From Stappia sp. (GTDB taxonomy: Bacteria; Pseudomonadota; Alphaproteobacteria; Rhizobiales; Stappiaceae), in the NCBI RefSeq assembly GCF_040110915.1, contig NZ_CP157793.1, forward strand, positions 1,748,939 to 1,812,938: a stretch of 64,000 nt of DNA, written 5' to 3'. Shown one piece after another: positions 34,154-43,724 of the stretch; the first letter of the stretch is position 1; each line of letters opens with the position of its first letter. A program made the position numbers and the translations under genes. The notes below the pieces were generated by a model. That model was given only the letters and a program-made list of their open reading frames with translations, made no database searches and was not told where the DNA came from.

Positions 34154-34235
34154 CTGCTCTCCCCGTTGTCCCGGTCCGCCGTCGCCCGCCCCCGCCGGAT
34201 CCCGGGTGCGGCCCTTGCGGCACGCCCCGGCGCGG

Positions 34236-34264
34236 TTGACGCAGGCTCGCCGTGTTCATACCTA
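34236..34264 (+). promoter_or_regulatory. Candidate sigma70 promoter for the ErpA-like gene
   Basis: TTGACG, a 17-bp spacer and TACCTA face the ErpA-like gene in the 265-bp divergent gap with dgt. A transcript from here would have a leader of about 150 bases. Confidence 0.45.
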
Positions 34265-34418
34265 TCTGGTAACGTCTTGCACAGGGATGACGCTGGCGGA
34301 ACCGGTGTTTGCAATCGCCTCCGCCGAGCGGTCCCGTCGAGACACACGCAACTCCGGCCGCCGGCGCGCGGCCTCCCGCTGCGCACCGCGCACGGGGAGA
34401 GGACATGAGGTCACGACC

Positions 34419-34802
34419 ATGACCATGGATAGCATGACCACCACGAGCACAAGCGGGGACCGCGTCGCGGAGCAAGCCACCGGCGTGTCCCTAAGCGATT
34501 CGGCCGTGCGCCGCATCGCCCGGATCCTGTCCGACGAGCCGGCCGGCACGATGCTGCGCGTCAGCGTCGAGGGCGGCGGCTGCTCGGGCTTCCAGTACAA
34601 ATACGATCTGACGCAAAGCCGTGAGGACGACGATATCGTGCTCGCGCGCGATGGCGCGACCGTGCTGATCGACCCGGTCTCGCTGGAGTACATGGGCGGC
34701 TCCGTCATCGACTTCGTCGACGACATCATGGGCCAGTCCTTCCAGATCCGGAATCCGCTGGCCACCGCCGGCTGCGGCTGCGGCACCAGCTTCTCGATCT
34801 GA
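34419..34802 (+). CDS. erpA: A-type Fe-S cluster carrier (ErpA/IscA/HesB family)
   Basis: A 127-residue protein with the three cluster cysteines of A-type carriers, one in EGGGCSGFQYKY and two in the C-terminal GCGCGTSFSI. It would deliver Fe-S clusters to apoproteins. ATGs at 34419, 34425 and 34434 are all in frame; the first has GAGG eight bases before it. The N-terminal 15 residues are Met/Thr-rich and poorly conserved. xthA follows after 20 bp. A second A-type carrier (sufA) is at 44941. Confidence 0.87.
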   Translation: MTMDSMTTTSTSGDRVAEQATGVSLSDSAVRRIARILSDEPAGTMLRVSVEGGGCSGFQYKYDLTQSREDDDIVLARDGATVLIDPVSLEYMGGSVIDFVDDIMGQSFQIRNPLATAGCGCGTSFSI

Positions 34803-34822
34803 CCTCCCCTCCCGCACGCCGG

Positions 34823-35614
34823 ATGGACCGCTTGAAAATCGCGACCTGGAACATCAACGGCGTGAAGGCGCGCCACGACGTCCTTCTGGCCTGGCTCGAG
34901 GAAGCCGCGCCCGATATCGCCTGCCTTCAGGAAATCAAGTCGGTGGACGACGCCTTTCCGGGCACGGCGTTCGAAGAGCTCGGCTACCGCGTCGAGACCC
35001 ACGGCCAGAAAGGGTTCAACGGCGTCGCCATCCTCAGCAAGGTGCCGCTGGACGACGTCTCGCGCGGCCTGCCCGGCGACGAGACCGACACCCAGGCCCG
35101 CTACATCGAAGCCACGCTCGCCCACGAGGGACGCCCGCTGCGCGTCGGCTGCCTCTATCTGCCGAACGGCAACCCCCTCGGCACCGAGAAGTTCGATTAC
35201 AAGCTCGACTGGATGGCGCGGCTCGAACGCCACGCCCGGGCCTGCCTGGAGCGGGAAGAAGCGTTTCTTCTGCTCGGCGACTACAACGTCATCCCCGAGC
35301 CGCGCGACGCCCGCAATCCGCAGAACTGGACCGACGACGCCCTGTTCCAGCCCGAAAGCCGCAGTGCCTTTCGCGCGCTGACCAACCTCGGCCTGGCCGA
35401 CGCCGTGCGACTGGCGAACCAGGACGAGGCCGTCTTCACCTTCTGGGACTATCAGGCCGGCGCCTGGCAGAAGAACAACGGCATCCGCATCGATCATGTT
35501 CTGATGTCGCCGGAGGCGACCGACCGGCTCGACGGCGTGGGCATCGACGCCCATGTGCGCGGCTGGGAGAAGCCCTCCGATCACGTGCCGGTCTGGGTGA
35601 CGCTCGCCGCCTGA
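34823..35614 (+). CDS. xthA: Exodeoxyribonuclease III
   Basis: A 263-residue exonuclease III/AP-endonuclease for base excision repair. Family motifs: KIATWNINGVKAR, CLQEIKS (metal Glu), GDYNVIPEPRD and the C-terminal IRIDHVL and KPSDHVPVWV with the catalytic His. It is full length, directly after the ErpA-like gene. Confidence 0.96.
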   Translation: MDRLKIATWNINGVKARHDVLLAWLEEAAPDIACLQEIKSVDDAFPGTAFEELGYRVETHGQKGFNGVAILSKVPLDDVSRGLPGDETDTQARYIEATLAHEGRPLRVGCLYLPNGNPLGTEKFDYKLDWMARLERHARACLEREEAFLLLGDYNVIPEPRDARNPQNWTDDALFQPESRSAFRALTNLGLADAVRLANQDEAVFTFWDYQAGAWQKNNGIRIDHVLMSPEATDRLDGVGIDAHVRGWEKPSDHVPVWVTLAA

Positions 35615-35692
35615 CGCGCACGCGCGCACCGGGCGGGCGAACACGCCGCCATCCTTGCCGTGAAACCACCGCGATTCGTGCTAGGATGACGT

Positions 35693-36058
35693 ATGGGCAT
35701 CCGGCATTCGATCATACGACCGACCATCGGGACGACACGACGCGACGTGACTATGGTTGCGCTCTTTGCCCTTCTGGCCGGCCTTTCGATACCGTCGGGC
35801 GGATCACACGCCGCCGACGCCCCGGCCGCGTCCGGATCGACGGCCACCGTCACGGATACGGGCACGACCGCGACCGTCGCATCAAGCGCCTTGCCGAAGC
35901 CGAATGTGCCCTGCACCTGCCGTTTCCGTGGCGAGGATTACCAGATCGGCGAAATCGCCTGTCTCAAGGGACCGCAGGGCCCGCGCCTCGCGCGCTGCGA
36001 CATGACCCTCAACAACACCAGCTGGATATTCCTGGACGTCGGCTGTCCCACGATGTGA
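35693..36058 (+). CDS. Small Cys-rich secreted protein, unknown function
   Basis: A 121-residue protein. The N-terminus has a twin-arginine-like TTRRDVTM followed by a hydrophobic segment and SHAADA, so an export signal (Tat or Sec) is likely. After a Ser/Thr/Ala linker the last 55 residues contain five cysteines (PCTC, IACL, ARCD, VGCPTM). I do not recognise a family. AGGATGACGT precedes the ATG. It is between xthA and exoR but on the plus strand. Confidence 0.65.
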   Translation: MGIRHSIIRPTIGTTRRDVTMVALFALLAGLSIPSGGSHAADAPAASGSTATVTDTGTTATVASSALPKPNVPCTCRFRGEDYQIGEIACLKGPQGPRLARCDMTLNNTSWIFLDVGCPTM

Positions 36059-36270
36059 GGCACCCGACCAGACTGGATCGCGCGGCCATGGCGGCCGGCG
36101 CCTGCGCGTGTGACCTCTTTCGACAGCCCGCTCGACACCCCTCTTTCGAGTGAGGGTCTCTTTCAATTGAAGGTCGCACCTGCCTGACGCAAGGGCGCGG
36201 TTGTCCGCTGTCAGACGCCCCACATCTCCGAAATTGCCATTTCGCCAGGTCGCCGGAAGGTTGCCCGGCC

Positions 36271-36298
36271 AGCGGACGCCGGCGAGCGGACGCCGGCC
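36271..36298 (+). repeat. Two tandem 14-bp repeats
   Basis: Two adjacent copies of agcggacgccggc followed by g or c lie just beyond the 3' end of exoR. No function is apparent; they may contribute to a GC-rich transcript end. Confidence 0.6.
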
Positions 36299-36303
36299 GG
36301 CGA

Positions 36304-37158
36304 TCACCGATGGGCGTCGGCCACCACCGCCGTGTTGCGGTCCATCCAGCGGTCCGCGAGCGCGGTCGCGTTGCGGCGCACCGTCTCGTCGGCGAGGCCG
36401 AACCGGCGCTCGTGCAGCTCCGAGATCCAGCCCGCATCGGCGCCGCCGCTGCGCCGCTGCGCGATGGTCAGCCACATCAGCCCGGTGATCCGGTTGTCGG
36501 TGCCGTGGAAGTCGCCGTCGAACAGCAACGCCCCGAGCCGGGCCTGCGCGGGCACATGCCCCTTCTTCGCCGCGAGCTTCAGCCAGCGCGCCGCCATTCG
36601 CGGATCGCGGTCGCTCTCGTCGAGGAACAGGATCCCCAGCCGGTACTGCGCGTTGGCATCGCCGAAATAGGAGGCGGCATAGGTGAAGATCTCGCGCGCC
36701 CGGGCCACATTCGGCTGGATCGCGCTGTCGGTGATGCCGGTGAGATAATAGGAGCCCAGTTCCACGAAGGCGCTGGCCACGAAGGGCGCGCGCGGCGACG
36801 TCGGGCTGTCGTCGGCATAGGCGGTCGCGATCTGGCGGAAATACTCGAACGCCTTGATGTCGTCCTCCTGGACGCCATCGCCATGGGCGTACATCCGCCC
36901 GAGCTTCCACGCCGCGAGGGGGTGCCCCTTCTCCGCCGCGAAACGCAGGCTGTCGAGGGCGAGTTCCTTCTCGCCCGCGTAGTAAAACCGGGTTCCGGCC
37001 CGCAGGGCCTCGCCCGGGGAAAGATCGCTCGCATCGGGAAGCGCGCCCGACATTCGGGCCGCGGCATCCGCCGCGCTGTCCTGCGCCACCGCAGGTGCGG
37101 TTGCACAAAGGCCCAGCAGCAGCGCGCCGATACAGCGCGAAACAGTGATCCGCATCAT
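36304..37158 (-). CDS. exoR: ExoR-type periplasmic Sel1-repeat regulator
   Basis: A 284-residue protein with a signal peptide (cleavage near AVAQ-DS, about residue 26) and several Sel1/TPR-like repeats, such as AAEKGHPLAAWKLGRMYAHG and AAKKGHVPAQARLGALLFDG. Length and repeat layout match ExoR, which in Sinorhizobium binds and inhibits the sensor kinase ExoS and so controls exopolysaccharide and motility through ChvI. exoS and chvI are not in the window. GAGG lies six bases before the first ATG. Confidence 0.8.
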   Translation of the reverse strand: MMRITVSRCIGALLLGLCATAPAVAQDSAADAAARMSGALPDASDLSPGEALRAGTRFYYAGEKELALDSLRFAAEKGHPLAAWKLGRMYAHGDGVQEDDIKAFEYFRQIATAYADDSPTSPRAPFVASAFVELGSYYLTGITDSAIQPNVARAREIFTYAASYFGDANAQYRLGILFLDESDRDPRMAARWLKLAAKKGHVPAQARLGALLFDGDFHGTDNRITGLMWLTIAQRRSGGADAGWISELHERRFGLADETVRRNATALADRWMDRNTAVVADAHR

Positions 37159-37159
37159 C

Positions 37160-37639
37160 TAACGCCTCATGCGCCCCAACCCGACCGTGAGCCGGGTGCG
37201 CCCGCGAAGTCTTTTCGTCCGTCCGGCCCCGCCGGATCGCGGCGCATTGCCGCGCTTGCGAGGCCCTCGCAGGTTTTGCCAAGACGGTCGCCGTCGCCAC
37301 GCCGACCGTCTGCCGATCCAGGCCCCCTCGCCACGGCATTACCGCTACAGCATTACGGTGGCCGCATTTTGTCGCGAAGCCGGCCACGAAATGGCCCTGC
37401 GACACGGCTCCTCGGAGAGGCGCCGCCGAGCGTCGGAGCGCCGCGGGCCGGGCCCGGAACCGAGCGCTATCATTCGCCTGCCAAACATGGCCGAAACGGG
37501 GCATATTCCCGTGACTGAGTCCAAATCGCCGCAGGTGTTGCACCCTCGCCACAATGGCGGACGGCAGCGCCCCACGGTGGGAAAACGGCGCCTTCGAGGG
37601 GAACGCGCCCGGGCGGCCCCGGACCTTCGGCGGGCCGAT
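37160..37639 (+). other. Intergenic region between exoR and the 39-residue gene
   Basis: About 480 bp with no convincing gene. It should hold the exoR promoter on the minus strand. Open frames here are Arg/Pro-rich shadows without ribosome sites. No RNA structure was recognised. Confidence 0.4.
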
Positions 37640-37759
37640 CTAGCCGGCCACCGCGATCACGACGGCATTGATCGCAAGCAGTGCCGCCGCGACCAGATCG
37701 AGCCGCCCTCCCGCGAAGCGGTTCCGCACTCCGATCTTCAATTTGCCGGTGGATTTCAT
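37640..37759 (-). CDS. 39-residue membrane peptide
   Basis: A short open frame with a very strong ribosome site (AAGGGAGGAGGAG ending four bases before ATG). The peptide has a basic N-terminal half (MKSTGKLKIGVRNRFAGGR) and a hydrophobic C-terminal half predicted to span the membrane. It lies divergent from parE. I do not recognise a family. Confidence 0.55.
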   Translation of the reverse strand: MKSTGKLKIGVRNRFAGGRLDLVAAALLAINAVVIAVAG

Positions 37760-37963
37760 CGGCTCCTCCTCCCTTCGTGCCGCCGCCGCGCGGCGCTTGT
37801 CTCGACATCGCAAAGATGATAGCGCCAACGCGTTGAAGAACGGTTTGCGCGACGTCGCATGGCGAAACGCTTTGCCGCAGCCCCCACGCTTGGCAGAATC
37901 GGGACCGATTCGGGCGGGGCGACCGTCCGTAACGGGCATCTTCGCCCTTCGATTGGGCACTCT

Positions 37964-40027
37964 ATGAGCACAGACGACGACCTGTTTTCAGACGCCGCGC
38001 CAGCCCCACGGCCGAAGCGGACGCCTGCCGCAGCCGGCGCCGCGGCGAAGGCCGCCCCCGCGCGTGCCGTCGCCTCCGTGTCCGCGCCTGCGTCGGACGG
38101 CGACTACACGGCGGAACACATCGAGGTCCTGGAAGGGCTCGAGCCGGTGCGCCGCCGCCCCGGCATGTACATCGGCGGCACCGACGAGCGCGCCCTGCAT
38201 CATCTCTTCGCCGAGGTGATCGACAACTCCATGGACGAGGCCGTCGCCGGCCACGCGAGCTGGATCGAGGTCAGCCTCGGCGCGGACGGCTATCTGACGG
38301 TCACCGACAACGGACGCGGCATCCCCGTCGACCCGCACCCCAAGCACCGGGACAAGTCGGCGCTCGAGGTCATCATGACCACGCTTCATGCGGGCGGGAA
38401 GTTCGACAGCAAGGTCTACGAGACCTCCGGCGGCCTGCACGGCGTGGGCGTCTCGGTGGTCAACGCGCTGTCCGACGATCTGACGGTCGAGGTCGCACGC
38501 GCCCGCAAGCTCTACCGCCAGCGCTTCCAGCGCGGCATTCCGCAAGGCCCGCTGGAGTGCGTCGGCGACGTACAGAACCGGCGCGGCACGCTGGTGCGCT
38601 TTCGCCCCGACCCGGAGATCTTCGGCAAGGGCGCGACCTTCAAGGCGGCGCGCCTGTTCAAGATGGCCCGCTCCAAGGCCTATCTCTTTTCCGGCGTCGA
38701 GATCCGCTGGCGCTGTGCGCCGGAACTGGTCACCGGGCGCGACGACGTCACCGCCGAGGCGACGTTCCACTTCCCCGGCGGGCTGAAGGACTATCTCGGT
38801 GACGCGCTTGGCAAGGAACGCCGCGTTCTCGACGACATCTTCGCCGGCAGCACCAAGGACACCGGGCGCCACGGCTCCGTCGAATGGGCGGTGACATGGT
38901 TCGCCGGCGACGGCTTCGTGCAGTCCTACTGCAACACGGTCCCGACGCCCGAAGGCGGCGCCCATGAGACCGGCCTGCGCTATGCGCTGCTGCGCGGGCT
39001 CAAGGCCTATGGCGAGTTGATCGGCAACAAGAAGGTCTCGCTGATCACCGGCGACGACATTCTCACCTCCGCCGGCGCCATGCTGTCGGTGTTCATCCGC
39101 GAGCCGGAGTTCGTCGGCCAGACGAAGGACAAGCTCGCCACCTCGGAAGCGACCCGCATCGTCGAGAACGCCGTGCGCGACGCCTTCGATCACTGGCTGA
39201 CGGCGGCGCCCAACCAGGCCAACAAGCTGCTGGAGTGGGTGATCGACCGGGCCGAGGAACGCCTGCGCCGGCGCCAGGAGAAAGACGTCGCCCGCAAGAC
39301 GGCGGTGCGCAAGCTGCGCCTGCCGGGCAAACTCGCCGACTGTGCCTCCGGCCAGGCGGAGGGCTCGGAGATCTTCATCGTCGAGGGCGATTCGGCCGGC
39401 GGCTCCGCCAAGCAGGCGCGCAACCGCAAGACCCAGGCGGTGCTGCCGCTGCGCGGCAAGATCCTCAACGTGGCCAGCGCGGGGCGCGACAAGCTGGTGT
39501 CCAACCAACAGCTCGCGGACCTGATCCAGGCACTCGGCTGCGGCACCGGATCGGCGTATCGCGAGAGCGACCTGCGCTACGAGAAGATCGTGATCATGAC
39601 CGACGCCGACGTCGACGGCGCTCATATCGCCTCGCTGCTGATCACCTTCTTCTACCGCGAGATGCCCGACCTCATCCGCCAGGGCCACCTCTTCCTCGCC
39701 GCCCCGCCGCTCTACCGGCTGACCCAGGGCGGCAAGACGCTCTATGCGCGCGACGACGCGCACAAGGACCAGCTTCTGGCCACCGCGTTCAAGAAGAACG
39801 CCAAGGTCGACATCGGTCGCTTCAAGGGCCTCGGCGAAATGCTGCCGGCGCAGTTGAAGGAGACCACGATGGATCCGTCGAAGCGCACGCTGTTGCAGGT
39901 CCGCATCGAGGAGAGCGAGACGGATGCGACGCGGTCGACCGTCGAGCGGCTGATGGGCAACAAGCCGGAGGCCCGCTTCCTGTTCATTCAGGAAAACGCG
40001 GAGTTCGCCGAGGAACTGGACATTTGA
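37964..40027 (+). CDS. parE: DNA topoisomerase IV subunit B
   Basis: A 687-residue type II topoisomerase subunit. GHKL ATPase motifs (EVIDNSMDEAV, DNGRGIPVDPHP, GLHGVGVSVVNALS) are followed by the transducer and TOPRIM parts (EGDSAGGSAKQARNRKTQAV, MTDADVDGAHI). It decatenates daughter chromosomes with ParC. The frame is open upstream of 37964, but ATG 37964 gives a normal start followed by a short disordered Ala/Pro-rich segment before the ATPase domain. Confidence 0.95.
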   Translation: MSTDDDLFSDAAPAPRPKRTPAAAGAAAKAAPARAVASVSAPASDGDYTAEHIEVLEGLEPVRRRPGMYIGGTDERALHHLFAEVIDNSMDEAVAGHASWIEVSLGADGYLTVTDNGRGIPVDPHPKHRDKSALEVIMTTLHAGGKFDSKVYETSGGLHGVGVSVVNALSDDLTVEVARARKLYRQRFQRGIPQGPLECVGDVQNRRGTLVRFRPDPEIFGKGATFKAARLFKMARSKAYLFSGVEIRWRCAPELVTGRDDVTAEATFHFPGGLKDYLGDALGKERRVLDDIFAGSTKDTGRHGSVEWAVTWFAGDGFVQSYCNTVPTPEGGAHETGLRYALLRGLKAYGELIGNKKVSLITGDDILTSAGAMLSVFIREPEFVGQTKDKLATSEATRIVENAVRDAFDHWLTAAPNQANKLLEWVIDRAEERLRRRQEKDVARKTAVRKLRLPGKLADCASGQAEGSEIFIVEGDSAGGSAKQARNRKTQAVLPLRGKILNVASAGRDKLVSNQQLADLIQALGCGTGSAYRESDLRYEKIVIMTDADVDGAHIASLLITFFYREMPDLIRQGHLFLAAPPLYRLTQGGKTLYARDDAHKDQLLATAFKKNAKVDIGRFKGLGEMLPAQLKETTMDPSKRTLLQVRIEESETDATRSTVERLMGNKPEARFLFIQENAEFAEELDI

Positions 40028-40132
40028 GACGGCACCTGCCAATCAGGCGGGAACGATACGCAGATGCACGCATGACATGAAACGCGGGCACGGGTTGAGG
40101 CAGGCAAACGCTTAGGAAGAAAGCAGGCGACG

Positions 40133-40879
40133 GTGCTCAGGGCGATCCGAAAAGCATATGAACGGCGCTTGCGGCCCATGCACGATCACCATTTTCTGGT
40201 GATCCCGGAAGTCGGCCTGGCCTATGGCCGCTGCCCGAACGCCGCCAACGAAGGGATCCGCCGGGCTCTGCTGAACCTCACCCGGCAGTATCCGGCCGGC
40301 CTCGACACCCCGGACCACGCCACCGCGCCGGAGCCGCGATACGCAACCGGAACGCTGACCACCTGGGCCGACGGGCTCGTGCTCCTGTCCGCCCGCCAGC
40401 TGACCCGCCGACATCCCGACGCCATCGTGTTCGCCGCGGTGCGCGATCCCGTGGCCCGTCTCGCCGCGTGCTACATCCACGATCTCGACCGGGGCCAGGC
40501 CATCCCGCCCTCGGGCGTCTATCTCGGTTTTCAGCCAGGCATGAGCTTCACCGCCTTCGCCGCCCGCGTGTGCAGCATTCCCGACGAGCGCAGTTCCAAC
40601 GCCTATCGCAGCCAGGCAAGCATCCTGACCCACAAGGGGCGGATGCTGCCGGATCACGTGGTGCGCCACGAAAACCGGATCGAGGACTGGGCCCGACTGC
40701 GCACGCGCGTGGAGCGGTGTTGCGGCGTCGATATCGGGCCGCTCGCCCCACCCCGGGACGCGGAGGAGCGGGAGATCGCGGAGGTGGTCGCGACGCTCGA
40801 CCCGGCGCTGGTCGGTGCGCTGCGTCACCGCTATCGTCGGGATTTCGCGCTGTTCTACGGTGGCATGCCGATCACGTGA
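40133..40879 (+). CDS. Divergent sulfotransferase-like protein
   Basis: A 248-residue protein. VFAAVRDPVARLAACY (about residue 100) matches the 3'-phosphate-binding motif of PAPS-dependent sulfotransferases. The N-terminal GRCPNAANEGIRRAL resembles the 5'-phosphosulfate loop PKAANSSI, but the Lys is Asn and the Ser pair is Glu-Gly, so catalysis is uncertain. The start is GTG at 40133. It overlaps the next gene by 4 bp (GTGA). Confidence 0.7.
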   Translation: MLRAIRKAYERRLRPMHDHHFLVIPEVGLAYGRCPNAANEGIRRALLNLTRQYPAGLDTPDHATAPEPRYATGTLTTWADGLVLLSARQLTRRHPDAIVFAAVRDPVARLAACYIHDLDRGQAIPPSGVYLGFQPGMSFTAFAARVCSIPDERSSNAYRSQASILTHKGRMLPDHVVRHENRIEDWARLRTRVERCCGVDIGPLAPPRDAEEREIAEVVATLDPALVGALRHRYRRDFALFYGGMPIT

Positions 40880-41304
40880 CCCTGCCAGCGTTGTTCTTCG
40901 GGGCGTTTTTCGCCGCGACGCTTCTGCCCTTTTCCTCGGAAGTGATGCTTCTGGCGGCCCTTGCCGCGGGCGAGGTCCCGGCCGGCGTTCTCGTCGCCAC
41001 GGCGGCCGTCGGCAACACGCTGGGCTCGCTCGTGAACTGGGTGCTCGGCCGATATCTCTACCACTGGCGCGAGCGGCGCTGGTTTCCCTTTCGCGCCGCG
41101 CAGATCGAGGCCGCCGCGCGCCGCTTCAACGCCTACGGACGCTGGTCGCTGCTCTTCGCGTTCCTGCCGGTGATCGGAGACCCGCTGACGCTGGTCGCCG
41201 GCCTGCTGCGCGTGCCCTTCTGGCCGTTCCTGCTGCTCGTCGCCACCGGCAAGACCGCGCGCTACGCCGCGATTGCGTTTCTTGCGCAACCCGGAGCGGT
41301 GTAA
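40876..41304 (+). CDS. yqaA: YqaA family (DedA/SNARE-associated type) membrane protein
   Basis: A 142-residue membrane protein. LPFSSEVMLLAALAAG, GNTLGSLVNWVLGRYL, and FLPVIGDPLTLVAGLLRVPF match the YqaA branch of the VTT/DedA superfamily, a set of lipid scramblase-like or transporter proteins. The GTG start overlaps the TGA of the sulfotransferase-like gene, so the two are co-translated. Confidence 0.82.
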   Translation: MTLPALFFGAFFAATLLPFSSEVMLLAALAAGEVPAGVLVATAAVGNTLGSLVNWVLGRYLYHWRERRWFPFRAAQIEAAARRFNAYGRWSLLFAFLPVIGDPLTLVAGLLRVPFWPFLLLVATGKTARYAAIAFLAQPGAV

Positions 41305-41422
41305 CCCGCTCCGCGCGGACGCGCGCCGGGTGGACCCGGCCGGTTCCCGCGCTTAGGCTGCACCGGAGAAACCCGAAACCTTGGAAACCCGGACACATGG
41401 GCCGACGTCGCGAGGGGTAACG

Positions 41423-41845
41423 ATGCGCGTATCTCCAATCTTGCCGATCCTTCTTCTCGCCGGCACTTTCAGCGCCGCTGCGCCGCACCCGGCGGCGCTT
41501 GCCGATGCCATCACCGACATCGTCGCCGCACTGCCGGGCGAGGTCCGCGCCCTCACCCGCATCCCCGGCCCGCAGGGCGAGGACACCAGCTTCGTCGTCG
41601 TGCGCGAGGACGCCGGCGATCGCCTGTTCGTGCAGACCGGCGGCGCCGGAACGCCGCCGGTCGAGGTCACCGATCTCGGCGCACCGCTCCCCGGCCGCGT
41701 CACCGACCTGCGCAGCGAACGCGATACCCTCGGCATCGCGGTCTTCGTGGACCTGCGCGGCGGCGACGGCACCGACACCACCTACGAGCTCTTCTGGGAG
41801 GGCGAGGACGCCGCCTCCTACGTCTTCCAGCCGGCAAGTAACTGA
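41423..41845 (+). CDS. Secreted hypothetical protein
   Basis: A 140-residue protein with a Sec-type signal peptide (MRVSPILPILLLAGTFSAAA, cleavage about residue 27-29). The rest is acidic and predicted to be beta-rich (TSFVVVREDAGDRLFVQTGG, TYELFWEGEDAASYVFQ). No family is recognised. GAGGGG precedes ATG 41423; an earlier in-frame ATG at 41381 would hide the signal peptide. Confidence 0.65.
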   Translation: MRVSPILPILLLAGTFSAAAPHPAALADAITDIVAALPGEVRALTRIPGPQGEDTSFVVVREDAGDRLFVQTGGAGTPPVEVTDLGAPLPGRVTDLRSERDTLGIAVFVDLRGGDGTDTTYELFWEGEDAASYVFQPASN

Positions 41846-41910
41846 GCGCGGCGCCGGGCCGCGATGACCCGGCGCAATAGTTCGCCAGTACAGCGGGCGA
41901 CTTTGAGACA

Positions 41911-41938
41911 TTGACAATTGACCTTGTGTCTGTAGTGT
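41911..41938 (+). promoter_or_regulatory. Candidate sigma70 promoter of the rhlE-type helicase gene
   Basis: TTGACA, a 16-bp spacer and TAGTGT precede the helicase ATG at 42010, giving a leader of about 65 bases. Such leaders are common for cold-inducible helicases, but no cold-shock element was recognised. Confidence 0.5.
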
Positions 41939-42009
41939 GCGCGTCAAACCAGCCGTGGTCCGCAAATGTCGGGCGCCGGCATCGTTTCTCCGTACGCACC
42001 AAAGGTCAT

Positions 42010-43509
<1,500 letters not shown>

Positions 43510-43534
43510 GGCCCACGCTCACCTTCGCGTACCA

Positions 43535-43562
43535 GGCGCGGTCCAGGCGCGCCCGGTTTTTT
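43535..43562 (+). terminator. Rho-independent terminator after the helicase gene
   Basis: Stem GGCGCG/CGCGCC with a seven-base loop, then CGG and six T residues, 26 bp past the stop codon. The rest of the gap to 43724 holds a short AT-richer stretch and no gene. Confidence 0.65.
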
Positions 43563-43724
43563 GCCGGGGCGCCTATGAGCCCGCCGCACCGTGGTGTATA
43601 AGTGGTTTCACGTAGCAAGCAGCCTTAACCGACCCTTAAGCCTTCAATGACAAAATGACGGACTATTAGGGAGGCTGCGAGCGCGGTGAAGTTTCGACGG
43701 CTGCGACGGCGTGTGGGACCTTGA

